The position numbers and the translations under genes are program-made. From contig NZ_JAJNMP010000002.1 in NCBI RefSeq assembly GCF_021044935.1, positions 868,001-932,000 of the forward strand: 64,000 nucleotides of DNA. Direction: 5' to 3'. This stretch comes from Agromyces cavernae (lineage in GTDB: Bacteria; Actinomycetota; Actinomycetes; Actinomycetales; Microbacteriaceae). Below the pieces are notes generated by a model. That model was not told the DNA's origin, searched no databases, and saw only the letters and a program-made list of their open reading frames with translations. Positions 17,443 through 26,368 of the stretch are shown piece after piece (positions within the stretch are counted from its first letter, which is position 1; the number at the start of each line of letters is the position of its first letter).

Positions 17443-18392
17443 TCCGCCCGAGTCGAGACGGGTTCGCTGCCGTACACGTCGGGAGCAGCGCTTTCGCGAG
17501 CGTGGGCCTCAAGGTCCAGCACCAGGTTGCTGGCCTCGGTCAACCCAGAGGGGCTGAGCTCGACGAAGTTCAGCAGTTCGAAGCGGTCCTTGTGGATGCT
17601 CGCATCCAGGGGCACGTTCTTGATCACCCCGACCCCCGGGGCGTAGTACTTGTTCTCGTTGTCGGGTGCGCCGGCCGTGCCCTCCTGAACCACGCGCACG
17701 TCGTCGTAGCATCCGAACGCCACGCACTCTTGGACGCCGACCTCGGCCGGCATGCCCACCTCGCCGTCCTCGCCCGGTATCTCACCGATGCACCACATGG
17801 GCGTGTCGATCGTGACCTCGGCTGGCGCGAGGATGCCCAGCGTCTGGCCCTCCGCAGCGCCGAGCCACGCGTCTTCAGTGTTGGTGTACTCGCCGCCCTC
17901 GTAGTCCTCGGTATATGCACCGAGGATCCACACGTTGCCATCCCGGTCCAGCGCGAAGTAGTCGATGCCCACCTGATTGATCTCGCCCGAATCAGTCCCC
18001 TCGTCGAGCATGGCGATGGCGGGGACCCCGTCGATGATCCGGATGACGTCGGTCATGGTGGAGATGACCTCGTACGGCACTTCGCGTCCACCGACCAGCG
18101 TCGAGCCGCCACGAACCCACTGCAGCCCGGGTTTGGTCGGGTAGTAGGGATTCGTGTTCAGCGTCGGGTCCACGAAGTTCTGCGCGTCGAACGGAACCTC
18201 GGTGCCGCAGCCGCCGGACCCACCGCCATCGGGTGACGCAGACGAGTCCGGTCCTGCAGTGCAGCCGGTCAGCGCCACGACGGCTGCGGCGATGGTCGCC
18301 ATCACGACTGAGCGTCGTGATGGCGAAGCCCATCCTCGGGCATTCCGTCGCGACGTGACTTCACTGGACGTGACTTCACTGTGTGGGCTCAC
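17439..18392 (-). CDS. Lipoprotein, first gene of the ABC operon
   Basis: A 317-residue predicted lipoprotein. A basic stretch (SRRNARGWASPSRRS) leads into a hydrophobic segment and the lipobox ALTGC, with C44 as the lipidated cysteine. The mature protein has paired cysteines (MWCIGEI, VQECVAFGCYDD) and no recognised domain. It shares layout with the lipoprotein at 18768-19664: an early F-D-x-x-x-F-x-D and GxQW segment, a VDVYG-like C-terminus preceded by LEAHA. The GTG start at 18392 has GGGAGGT five bases upstream. The first residues contain a duplicated SEVTS. It probably delivers or senses the ligand of the coupled ABC transporter. Confidence 0.85.
   Translation of the reverse strand: MSPHSEVTSSEVTSRRNARGWASPSRRSVVMATIAAAVVALTGCTAGPDSSASPDGGGSGGCGTEVPFDAQNFVDPTLNTNPYYPTKPGLQWVRGGSTLVGGREVPYEVISTMTDVIRIIDGVPAIAMLDEGTDSGEINQVGIDYFALDRDGNVWILGAYTEDYEGGEYTNTEDAWLGAAEGQTLGILAPAEVTIDTPMWCIGEIPGEDGEVGMPAEVGVQECVAFGCYDDVRVVQEGTAGAPDNENKYYAPGVGVIKNVPLDASIHKDRFELLNFVELSPSGLTEASNLVLDLEAHARESAAPDVYGSEPVSTRAE
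18354..18383 (-). repeat. 15-bp tandem duplication at the start of the lipoprotein gene
   Basis: CGTGACTTCACTGGA and CGTGACTTCACTGTG lie side by side and encode the doubled SEVTS near the N-terminus. It looks like a recent small in-frame duplication. Confidence 0.6.
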
Positions 18393-18555
18393 GCAGGACC
18401 TCCCGTGTGGCTGGCAACGCGCTCATTATCACATCCATGGGATGCTGACGACTATCCATGAGGTGTGCTGAAACCAGCCTGAACAACCCCGACGTGCCGT
18501 GTCGGTCAGCGGCTCGGTCGCGTCCCGATCGGGTCGGCGATCCCCGATACAACGC

Positions 18556-18589
18556 GAAACGCCCGGCCTCCGAAGAGACCGGGCGTTTC
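18556..18589 (-). terminator. Hairpin terminator downstream of tRNA-fMet
   Basis: Perfect 11-bp arms GAAACGCCCGG / CCGGGCGTTTC enclose a smaller CTC/GAG stem with a CGAA loop. It lies 23 bases beyond the tRNA 3' end and upstream of the ABC operon. Confidence 0.8.
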
Positions 18590-18611
18590 GGGCGTTCTGA
18601 CGAACACAGCG

Positions 18612-18685
18612 TTGCGGGGGCAGGATTTGAACCTACGACCTCTGGGTTATGAGCCCAGCGAGCTACCGAACTGCTCCACCCCGCG
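18612..18685 (-). tRNA. Initiator tRNA-Met (CAT anticodon)
   Basis: On the minus strand the gene begins CGCGGGG and its acceptor 3' strand is CCCCGCA followed by discriminator A, giving the C1-A72 mismatch that marks initiator tRNAs. The anticodon arm is CTGGG-CTCATAA-CCCAG, with the three G-C pairs typical of fMet. The T arm contains GGTTCAAATCC. The 74 bases exclude the CCA end, which is not encoded (ACG follows). Confidence 0.95.
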
Positions 18686-18767
18686 GCACAAGAGATAACA
18701 CTAGCATGCAGTTCGAACGTCGTCCAATCGGGCGCAGCGTACGGGAGATCGAGCATGCCAAGGGCCC

Positions 18768-19664
18768 CTAACTCGACGGCGCCGTCTGGCCGTACACGTC
18801 TGCACTGACCTCGTACGCATGAGCCTCGAGTGCCAGCGCTTCCGCACGGATCGCCGCAAGTGCCTCGGGACTCAACTGAGTCACGCTCTCGAGCTGCAGA
18901 CCCTCCTTCTCCTCGGGTTCGCCGCGCCATCCGACGCTCACTTCGCCGATGCCCTCGGCGTAGTGCTTGAGCTGGAAGATGTCCTCCTCGCCGAGGCTCG
19001 ATTCAGCGATGACCAGCGTGTCTTCGAAGCACTCGGCATCGGTGCAGGTCTCCACACCCATCTCGTCGATGGTGCCGTAGTCGGTCCAGTCGACCGACTC
19101 GGCATAGCCCTGGAAGTAACTGGGCATCCCCACCTTCGGGTCGGCCCACATCTTGACACCGGGGAGCGCGCCATCGTAGCCGGCGATCCAGGTCGGAGCG
19201 GCAACGACCTCACTCTTGTCGTATTCCACCGGATGCTCGCCGAAGTACCAGACGTCGCCGTCGACGTTCTGGGCATAGAAGGCGATCTCCTTCTCGACGA
19301 TTTCGCCGTCGGTGACGTCGACGATGAACGCCACCGCCGTGCTCACTCCCTGGATCTCCTTCGTCAGGTCGGTGACCGTGAACTCGATGGTGTGCGGGAG
19401 CGTCTCCTCCGGCGTCTCGAGGAAGCCGTCGTAGATCCACTGGGTGCCGGGAAGCATGACGAGCCACGGGTTGTCGATCACCGCTGACGAATCGTCGAAG
19501 GCCGCTGGATCGAACTCGATGTGCTCCGGTTCCGTCGGCGCCACGGTCGCGTCGGGCGCGTCGGTGCGATCCGTCCCCTGCGTCGAAGCGCCCACGGCAC
19601 AGGCCGACAGCGTCGCCATGAGCACCAGTCCGAACGCCGGCAGCGCCATTCGAGATTCTCTCAT
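18768..19664 (-). CDS. Lipoprotein related to the ABC-operon lipoprotein
   Basis: A 298-residue predicted lipoprotein with signal MRESRMALPAFGLVLMATLSAC; the lipobox LSAC places the lipidated Cys at 22. The mature part is acidic, with one cysteine pair (ETCTDAECF) and no recognised domain. It parallels the lipoprotein at 17439-18392 in the early segment (FDPAAFDDS, PGTQWIYDG) and the end (LEAHAYEVSADVYGQT). Three ATG codons are in frame (19682, 19664, 19649); 19664 is preferred because GGGGGA lies a few bases upstream and the signal peptide is of normal length. The function is unknown; a ligand-binding role alongside the ABC system is possible. Confidence 0.82.
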   Translation of the reverse strand: MRESRMALPAFGLVLMATLSACAVGASTQGTDRTDAPDATVAPTEPEHIEFDPAAFDDSSAVIDNPWLVMLPGTQWIYDGFLETPEETLPHTIEFTVTDLTKEIQGVSTAVAFIVDVTDGEIVEKEIAFYAQNVDGDVWYFGEHPVEYDKSEVVAAPTWIAGYDGALPGVKMWADPKVGMPSYFQGYAESVDWTDYGTIDEMGVETCTDAECFEDTLVIAESSLGEEDIFQLKHYAEGIGEVSVGWRGEPEEKEGLQLESVTQLSPEALAAIRAEALALEAHAYEVSADVYGQTAPSS

Positions 19665-19728
19665 CTCGTCCCCCGGCCCCATGCTACCGGTGGTCCGCCG
19701 AAATCAGCTACCCGAACGTAGCGCTCTC

Positions 19729-19751
19729 GGAGCCCCCGATCAGGGGGCTCC
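19729..19751 (-). terminator. Hairpin terminator after the methyltransferase gene
   Basis: Perfect 9-bp arms GGAGCCCCC / GGGGGCTCC with a 5-base loop lie 8 bases beyond the methyltransferase stop codon. Confidence 0.75.
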
Positions 19752-19758
19752 CGGCCCG

Positions 19759-20622
19759 TCAGCGCGACGAGCTCGGGGCTCGGGCGACCAGCTCGAACGA
19801 GAGCGGAAGCCAGCGCGTGTCGGGCCAGCCGAACATGCCCTCGCCGAGCGGCACGGCGGCAGGAAAGATCTGCCACGGCACCGAGTAGTGCTCGGTGTAG
19901 GTCTCGAGGTCGAGCCCTGCGTCGCGCAGAGCACGCAGCACCTCGTCGGTCGGATGCGTCCACTCCCACGTCGTGGCGTTGACCAGTTGCGCCTCGGGGT
20001 CGGCGTAATCGCCCGGGTCGTCGACGACGTCGGGTCGGTCGTTCGAGTATGCGTAGGTGAACGCCGGCAGCCTGCCCGGGCCGCCATCGCCTTCGAACAC
20101 GAGTGCGCTGGGGTGACCGTCGGCGAAGTAGAGCCGGCCGCCGGGCTTCAGGAACCACGCGACGATGCGGGCCCACTCAGCCACATCGGGAAGCCAGATG
20201 ATGGTGCCCCAAGTCACGAAGACGAGGTCGAACGACTCGGGCTCGGGCAGCATGTGCCGTGCGTCGTACACGTTCGCCTCGATGAATCGGGCACGGTGCG
20301 AGAGACCGATCTCGTCGGCCATGCGCCTCGCCTCGGCGACTGCGGCCGGCGCGAAGTCGATGCCGACGACGGTCGCGCCGAGGTTCGCGAGCGACAGCGA
20401 GTCGGAGCCGAAGTGACACTGCAGGTGCAGCACGCGCACACCCTCGAGCCCATCTGGGTGGAGCCGCTCGATGCCCGCACGGGTGATGGGGTCGAGCACT
20501 CCCCCGCCCTCGCGCAGCGGTGCCTGGTCGTAGAAGTCGGATGCCAGATGCACGCCGACCCGCTCGTCCCAGCTGGCGCGATTGTCATCGAGCCACTCGC
20601 CGCCGCGGAGGTCGGCGGTCAT
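19759..20622 (-). CDS. Class I SAM-dependent methyltransferase
   Basis: A 287-residue methyltransferase. The SAM-binding motif I is VLHLQCHFGSDSLSLA (about 63-78), followed by the acidic motif GIDFA and the motif IV region FDLVFVTWGTI. The Q-C-H-F-G-S-D variant of motif I is typical of a small actinobacterial methyltransferase group of unknown substrate. The start ATG overlaps the stop of the UPF0182 gene by 4 nt, so it is translated as part of that operon. The substrate is unknown. Confidence 0.9.
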   Translation of the reverse strand: MTADLRGGEWLDDNRASWDERVGVHLASDFYDQAPLREGGGVLDPITRAGIERLHPDGLEGVRVLHLQCHFGSDSLSLANLGATVVGIDFAPAAVAEARRMADEIGLSHRARFIEANVYDARHMLPEPESFDLVFVTWGTIIWLPDVAEWARIVAWFLKPGGRLYFADGHPSALVFEGDGGPGRLPAFTYAYSNDRPDVVDDPGDYADPEAQLVNATTWEWTHPTDEVLRALRDAGLDLETYTEHYSVPWQIFPAAVPLGEGMFGWPDTRWLPLSFELVARAPSSSR

Positions 20623-23546
20623 TCGCCGGTGTCTGCGGGGGCGTTCTGCGTGCCGGTGAGCGTGAGCAGGCTCGCGATGATCTCGGCGAGCTTCGCATCG
20701 GCCGCACCGTATGCCGCCCAGTCGCCCTCGGCGAGCGCGGCCTGCTTGTTCTGAAGCTCTTGCGCCGCCTCGTTCAGCAGGGCCTGCACCTCGTCGCTCG
20801 GCGCGACCGGCGTGGTCGGCGGGGTCTCGCCGCCTCCCTCGGTCGGCGGAGTCGTCGGGGTGGCGCCGGGATCGACCGGCTCATCGCCCGCCGCGGCACC
20901 GGAGTCGCCACCGAAGAGCACGTCGAGCGCCTCATCGAGGGTGTCTTGGAAGGCGATCTGGTCGCCGAATGCGACGAGCACCTTCTGCAGCAGCGGGAAG
21001 CTCGTGTTTCCGGTCGACTTCACGTAGACGGGCTGCACGTACAGCAGGCCGCCGCCGACGGGCAGCGTGAGGAGGTTGCCGTTGATCACGTCGGACTGCC
21101 CCTGCTTCAGCAGGTTGAGCGACTGCGAGACGCTCGGGTCGGAGTTGAATTTCGCCTGCACCTGACCCGGGCCGGGCACGTTGTCGTCTTCGGGCAGCGA
21201 GAGCAGCCTGAGCTTGCCGTACCCCTCGGCGCGTTCACCGGCGGTGGCGCCCGCGTCGGCGTCGACCGCGAGGTAGCCGCGCAGCACGTTGCGGCTCTGG
21301 TCGCCGCTCGCCTCGGGGATGAAGGTCGAGTAGAGCGAGTACGTCGGCGCGTCTTGGCCGGGCATCTGCATGGTCAGGTAGTACGGCTGCTGCAGGATCG
21401 TGGTGTTCGCGCCCGCGGTCGGGTCCTTCGGGGTCGTCCACGCGTCGTCGCGCGAGTAGAACGAGCCCGCCTCGGTCACGTGGTAGCGGCCGAGCACGGC
21501 ACGCTGCATCTTGAACAGGTCTGCCGGGTAGCGCACGTGGCTCATGAGCTCGCCCGACATCTCGCTCATCGGCTCGATGGTCGCCGGGAAGACCTTCTGC
21601 CAGGTCTGCAGGATCGGGTCCTCGTCGTCCCACGCGTAGAGCGTGACCGAACCGTCGTACGCGTCGACGGTGGCCTTCACCGAGTTGCGGATGTAGTTGA
21701 CCTCGTCGAACGCGAGCGTCGGCGCGACGCCTTCGCTATCAGCGATGGCATCGCTCATCGAGACCTTGTTCGAGTAGGGGTACTGGTCAGACAGCGTGTA
21801 GCCGTCGACGATCCACACCATGCGGCCGTCGACCACCGACGGGTACGTGTCGCTGTCGAGCGTGAGGTACGGGGCCACCTTCTGCACGCGCTGGATGGGG
21901 TCGCGGTCGTAGAGGATCTGCGACTCGTTCGTGACCTCGTCGGAGAGGAAGATCTGCTCGGACTGGAACTTGAGCGCGTACACGAGCTTCGTGAAGAGGT
22001 TGTCGAGCGCCGGACCACCGTCGCCCTCGAACGTCGTCTGCGTCTGCCGTTCGTTCTCGCCGCCCGCCGGGTAGTCGAGCTCGATGGGGTCGGCTCCTTC
22101 GGGTGCGCCGACGATCGAGTACTGCGGCGAACCCTCTCCGAAGTAGACGCGCGGCTCGAACTCGCCGAGAACGCCCGACTGGGGAATGCCCGACTGGAGG
22201 AAGACCGGCTGGCCGTCGACCGAGCGCTGGTTGCCCGCCGCCGCCACCAGGCCGTAACCGTGCGTGTAGACGAGGTGGGAGTTGAACCACGTGTCGGCGT
22301 CGCCGAGGCCCGAGACGTTCACGTCGCGCACGGCGACCACGGTATCGCGGGTCGCGCCGTCGATGTCGTATCGGTCGACGTCGAGGGCGTCGGGGAACTG
22401 GTAGTACTGGCGGAACTGCTCGAGCTGCTGGAACGCCGGCGCCATCACGAGCGGGTCCATGAGGCGGATGTTCGCCGTGGTCTCGGCGTCGGCGCGCAGC
22501 GCCCCCTGCTCGGCGTCGGTCTTGGCCGCGAACGGGATCTCCTCGACGTCGGCGACACCGTAGGCGTCGCGTGTGAGGTCGATGTTGCGCTGTACGTAGG
22601 GCGACTCCAGCGACTTCGCGTTCGGTTCGACCTGGAAACGCTCGACGACCCACGGGTACAGCGAGCCGATGATCAGGCTCGTGACGATGAGCAGGGCGGT
22701 ACCGACGAGCGGCAGCCGCCACCGGCCGATGATCGCGGTCACGAAGAAGAGGATCGCGACGACGCCCGCGACAGCGGCGAGGATGCCCCTGCCGGGGATG
22801 ACGGCGTTCACGTCGGTGTATGCCGCACCGGTGATGAGCGAGCCGGTCTCGGTGACGGTCGCGTACTGGTCGAGCCAGATGCTGACGGCCTGCAGCAGCA
22901 GGTAGAGGCCCGCGGTGATGGCGATCTGCACGCGCGCCGACTTCGAGATCACGACCTCACGGCCGCTCACGCGAATGGCGCCGTACAGGTAGTTGGTGGC
23001 GATGACGAGCAGCACCGAGAGCAGCACGACGGCCGACGCGAACCCGACGATGGAGCGGTAGAACGGCAGCTCGAAGACGAAGAATCCGACGTCGAAGCCG
23101 AACTGCGGGTCGGTCGTGCCGAACGGGGTGCGGTTCAGCCACGCGAGCGCGCCCTCCCACCGACTCGACGCCGAGACGCCGGCGAAGATGCCGAGCACGA
23201 CCGGGATGCCGTACATCGCGAGGCGGCGCAGCGGTTCGAACACCTCTTGGTAACGATCGAGTTGCGAATTGAGTTTCGCGTAGACCGGGCGGGTGCGATA
23301 GGCGATCTGGATCGATGCCCAGACCGGTACGGCCATCGCGAGGAACCCGATGACGAACAGCACGATCCGGGAGACCCACTCGGTCGTCAGCACCGGGAGG
23401 TAGCCGAGCTGGTCGTACCACAGGACGTCGGCATAAAGCCCGGTGAACGCGAAGAACGCGATCACGAGAGCAGCCACCGCCCCGATGGTTATCGCGATCG
23501 GCGCGCGCCGTCGCGGGTTCCTCGGTTCTTGGGTCTGTGCTGACAC
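20619..23546 (-). CDS. UPF0182 family membrane protein
   Basis: A 975-residue member of UPF0182, a conserved actinobacterial and cyanobacterial family (Rv3193c-like). It has about seven membrane helices in the first 320 residues (FAFTGLYADVLWYDQLGY, SIVGFASAVVLLSVLLVIA), a large external domain, and a Pro/Gly/Thr/Glu-rich linker before a short helical C-terminus. Its function is unknown. I prefer GTG 23546 (VSAQTQEPRNPRRR) because GAGG lies upstream and the product begins like its homologues; TTG 23582 would add 12 residues. Position beside the PDZ protease gene is conserved. Confidence 0.92.
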   Translation of the reverse strand: MSAQTQEPRNPRRRAPIAITIGAVAALVIAFFAFTGLYADVLWYDQLGYLPVLTTEWVSRIVLFVIGFLAMAVPVWASIQIAYRTRPVYAKLNSQLDRYQEVFEPLRRLAMYGIPVVLGIFAGVSASSRWEGALAWLNRTPFGTTDPQFGFDVGFFVFELPFYRSIVGFASAVVLLSVLLVIATNYLYGAIRVSGREVVISKSARVQIAITAGLYLLLQAVSIWLDQYATVTETGSLITGAAYTDVNAVIPGRGILAAVAGVVAILFFVTAIIGRWRLPLVGTALLIVTSLIIGSLYPWVVERFQVEPNAKSLESPYVQRNIDLTRDAYGVADVEEIPFAAKTDAEQGALRADAETTANIRLMDPLVMAPAFQQLEQFRQYYQFPDALDVDRYDIDGATRDTVVAVRDVNVSGLGDADTWFNSHLVYTHGYGLVAAAGNQRSVDGQPVFLQSGIPQSGVLGEFEPRVYFGEGSPQYSIVGAPEGADPIELDYPAGGENERQTQTTFEGDGGPALDNLFTKLVYALKFQSEQIFLSDEVTNESQILYDRDPIQRVQKVAPYLTLDSDTYPSVVDGRMVWIVDGYTLSDQYPYSNKVSMSDAIADSEGVAPTLAFDEVNYIRNSVKATVDAYDGSVTLYAWDDEDPILQTWQKVFPATIEPMSEMSGELMSHVRYPADLFKMQRAVLGRYHVTEAGSFYSRDDAWTTPKDPTAGANTTILQQPYYLTMQMPGQDAPTYSLYSTFIPEASGDQSRNVLRGYLAVDADAGATAGERAEGYGKLRLLSLPEDDNVPGPGQVQAKFNSDPSVSQSLNLLKQGQSDVINGNLLTLPVGGGLLYVQPVYVKSTGNTSFPLLQKVLVAFGDQIAFQDTLDEALDVLFGGDSGAAAGDEPVDPGATPTTPPTEGGGETPPTTPVAPSDEVQALLNEAAQELQNKQAALAEGDWAAYGAADAKLAEIIASLLTLTGTQNAPADTGE

Positions 23547-23616
23547 TCTCGGCCTCGATGTTCGGTCGGATGGGATCGACAATCCATCCTATGGTCGCGA
23601 TTCTTGGAACGGGCTG

Positions 23617-24732
23617 TCACCCGGCGGCGCACGACGGGTATGAGCCCGAGAGCTCACCGTCGGCGACGTCTTCGACGATCGTGCGCGCCTCGTCGAGGGT
23701 CTCGACCGCGAAGACGCTCAGACCGTCGGGCACGTGGTCGACGACCTCGTCGCAGTTCGACTCGGGGGCGAGGAACCACTCGGCGCCGGCATCGAGCGCA
23801 CCCCAGAGCTTCTGGCGAACGCCTCCGATGGCTCCGACCGCCCCTGCCGAGTCGATCGTGCCGGTGCCCGCGACGATCTCGCCGCCGGTCATCGCGCCGG
23901 GGGTGAGCTTGTCGACGATGCCGAGTGCGAACATCATGCCGGCGCTCGGCCCGCCCACGTTGTCGAGCTGCAGCTCGACGTCGATGGGGAACTCGTATTC
24001 CATGCGCACGCCGACACCGAGCACGGCGTTGCCGTTGCGATCGACCGGCGTCACCTCGACGGTCTGCTCGACGCCGTCGCGCACGAGCACGATCGACGCC
24101 GGGCCCTCGGAACCGTGCTCGCGCACCGCCCTCTGGAGTTCCCCGACCGAGTGCACGTCGGTGCCGTCGAGTGAGAGGATGACGTCGCCCTCTTCGATGA
24201 CGCCGTCGGCCGGTGACTCGTCGAGGAGGGTGACGACCGTGACCTCGCGCGGGAAGTCGTAGCCGAGCTCGACGAGCGCCGCGGCGATCGCGTCCTGCTG
24301 CGAGTCGACCATCGCTGCCTGGTTCTGCTCGTCGCGCTGCTCGTTGGTGATGCCCGGGGGGAAGATCGCCTCGACCGGCACGACCGAGCGGGTGCGGTCG
24401 AACCAGGCGCCGAGCACCTCGAGCCAGTTCGGCGTCGCGCCCGGGCGCCCCACGACCGACACCGTGAGCAGGTTGAGCTCGCCGTCGGTGGGGTACGTCG
24501 TCTCGTCGGGGATCTCGATGAGGGGCACCTCTTCGCCGTCGCCGTTCTCGGCGACGCCGAGGGTGTCGTAGACGGGGCCGGGCTGCTCGATCACGTACGG
24601 GGACGGCATCAGGGCGAACACGATCGCGATGACCGTGGCGACCGTGATCGCGCCCCACCCGATGCGCTCGCGACGCGAACGCCGCTCGAAACGGGCATGC
24701 GGCGACGCAGGCTCGTCGGAGAAGAGGGCCAT
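23617..24732 (-). CDS. PDZ domain-containing Lon-like serine protease (YlbL type)
   Basis: A 371-residue membrane-anchored protease. A single helix at about 25-43 is followed by an external region, a PDZ domain (about 165-250; DESPADGVIEEGDVILSLDG) and a Lon-type proteolytic domain. The Ser-Lys dyad is S263 (GGPSAGMMF) and K308 (GVRQKL). There is no ATPase domain, as in YlbL and Rv3194c. The start ATG at 24732 has GGAAGGAA six bases upstream. It is divergent from the zincin-2 gene, the same arrangement as in mycobacteria. Confidence 0.93.
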   Translation of the reverse strand: MALFSDEPASPHARFERRSRRERIGWGAITVATVIAIVFALMPSPYVIEQPGPVYDTLGVAENGDGEEVPLIEIPDETTYPTDGELNLLTVSVVGRPGATPNWLEVLGAWFDRTRSVVPVEAIFPPGITNEQRDEQNQAAMVDSQQDAIAAALVELGYDFPREVTVVTLLDESPADGVIEEGDVILSLDGTDVHSVGELQRAVREHGSEGPASIVLVRDGVEQTVEVTPVDRNGNAVLGVGVRMEYEFPIDVELQLDNVGGPSAGMMFALGIVDKLTPGAMTGGEIVAGTGTIDSAGAVGAIGGVRQKLWGALDAGAEWFLAPESNCDEVVDHVPDGLSVFAVETLDEARTIVEDVADGELSGSYPSCAAG

Positions 24733-24890
24733 CGGTGTTCCTTCCGGGGCGACGGGTCGTCGCAGGTGCGCCGGGGCCGGCGCTGTTCGCGAAGGGCGGA
24801 CACCCGGAACGCCCAGCCTAGGCCATTTCCCAGACAGGCTGCGGTGCAGCGGCGTTACGGTTGAGAACACGAAATGTGGAGGTGACGGCA

Positions 24891-26267
24891 GTGGCCGATC
24901 AGCGCGACGAGCCCGGCGAGCCCAACCCCGAAGACGAGTTCCGCGAGATGCTGCGCGAGCTGCTCTCGGGCTCGGGGGGCATCGATCCCTCGAGTCTCGC
25001 GGGTGCCGCCGGGCTGCCCAACGACCGGGCCGCGCTCGCTGCGCTGTTCGCCCAGTTGCAGCAGGCCATGAACAAGGCCGACGACGGCATCGACTGGAGC
25101 GTGGCGCTCCGCCAGGGCGAAGAGCGCGCGGCGTCGGCGCAGACCCAGATCACCGACGACGAGCGCGCACGCTTCGACCAGGCCTTCCAGGTCGCGTCGT
25201 TGTGGCTCGACGAGGCGGTCGACTTCTCGTCGCTGCCGCAGACTCCCGAGGTGCTCACGCGGCGAGCCTGGGTGTCGGCGACGATGGCGATCTGGTCGCA
25301 GCTCGCCGAGCCGGTCGCGCTGTCGATCTCCGACGCGCTCACGCGCGTGATGACCGAGCAGGCTCCAGAAGAGATGCGCTCGATGATCGCGGGCGCGAGC
25401 CGCATGATGCGCGGCATCGGCGGTGCGCTCTTCGCGATGCAGCTCGGTCAGGTCGTCGGCCAGCTCGCCACCGAGGTCGTCTCGGGCGGCGACGTCGGCA
25501 TCCCGCTCCTCGACGACGGTCGTGCCGTGATCCTGCCCCAGAACGCCGCCGAGTTCGGTGCCGGCCTCGACATCCCCGACGACCAGGTCGAGCTGTACCT
25601 CGCGGTGCGCGAGCTCGCGCACGCACGCCTGTTCCGTCACGCACGCTGGCTTCGCCTGCACCTCATCACCGCGATCACGGCCTTCGCGCGCGGCATCGAC
25701 ATCGACACCGACCGCCTCGAGCAGCTCGCCGAGGGATTCGATCCGTCGAACACCGAAGAGCTGCGCAACGCGGTCGTGAGCGGAGCGCTCATCCGGCCCA
25801 AGAGCGAAGCGCAGCAGGCCGCGCTCGACCGACTCGAGACGATGCTCGCCCTCGTCGAGGGCTGGGTCGACGCGGCGACCGCCGATGCGACGTCGCGCCT
25901 GCCGAAGTCCGACGCCGTCGCCGAGTCCATTCGACGCCGCCGGGCGTCGGGCGGGCCGGCCGAGTCCGCCTTCGCGACCCTCGTCGGCCTCGAGTTGCGG
26001 CCGCGTCGCCTCCGCGAGGCGACCGCGATGTGGCGCGCCGTGACCGAAGCGGTCGGCGTCGAGGCGCGCGACGCGCTGTGGGCGCACCCCGATCTGCTGC
26101 CGACGTCGGCTGATCTCGACGACCCGAGCGGGCTCGTCGCCCGGCTCACCGGCGCCGACAGCGCCGAGGCCACGGCCGAAGACGAGTTCGACCAGGCGCT
26201 CGAGCAGCTGCTGCGCGGCGAGACGCCCGCGGCGCCCGGTGAAGAGGGCGAGCCGCCGAAGGGCTGA
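24891..26267 (+). CDS. Zincin-2 family (DUF2342) predicted metalloprotease
   Basis: A 458-residue protein of the actinobacterial zincin-like family 2 (Rv3195-like). The diagnostic region is VRELAHARLFRHARWLR, followed by LITAITAFARGIDIDTDRLEQL. The usual HEXXH is not present; this is typical of the family and leaves its protease activity unproven. The N-terminus is acidic. The start is GTG 24891 because GGAGGTGA stands five bases upstream; an upstream ATG at 24861 lacks such a site. It is followed after about 100 nt by the E1-like gene on the same strand. Confidence 0.9.
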   Translation: MADQRDEPGEPNPEDEFREMLRELLSGSGGIDPSSLAGAAGLPNDRAALAALFAQLQQAMNKADDGIDWSVALRQGEERAASAQTQITDDERARFDQAFQVASLWLDEAVDFSSLPQTPEVLTRRAWVSATMAIWSQLAEPVALSISDALTRVMTEQAPEEMRSMIAGASRMMRGIGGALFAMQLGQVVGQLATEVVSGGDVGIPLLDDGRAVILPQNAAEFGAGLDIPDDQVELYLAVRELAHARLFRHARWLRLHLITAITAFARGIDIDTDRLEQLAEGFDPSNTEELRNAVVSGALIRPKSEAQQAALDRLETMLALVEGWVDAATADATSRLPKSDAVAESIRRRRASGGPAESAFATLVGLELRPRRLREATAMWRAVTEAVGVEARDALWAHPDLLPTSADLDDPSGLVARLTGADSAEATAEDEFDQALEQLLRGETPAAPGEEGEPPKG

Positions 26268-26368
26268 GCCGAGCAGGCCGGCGCGTCTCGAGACGCTCCG
26301 CTCCTCGACCCGCGCACCCCTGTGGAAGGATTCCGCGGCGGCTCCGACGATTCGGGCATGCTCTCGAC

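Noticed and set aside
18612..18685. tRNA-fMet as an integration site for a mobile island holding helR and the ABC operon
   Set aside because: No integrase and no second copy of the tRNA 3' end were seen within the window, so an island cannot be supported.
20520..23543. A 1007-codon open frame on the plus strand opposite the UPF0182 gene
   Set aside because: It is an antisense shadow of the UPF0182 gene caused by the GC codon bias; it has an Arg/Asp/Val-rich composition and no domain.
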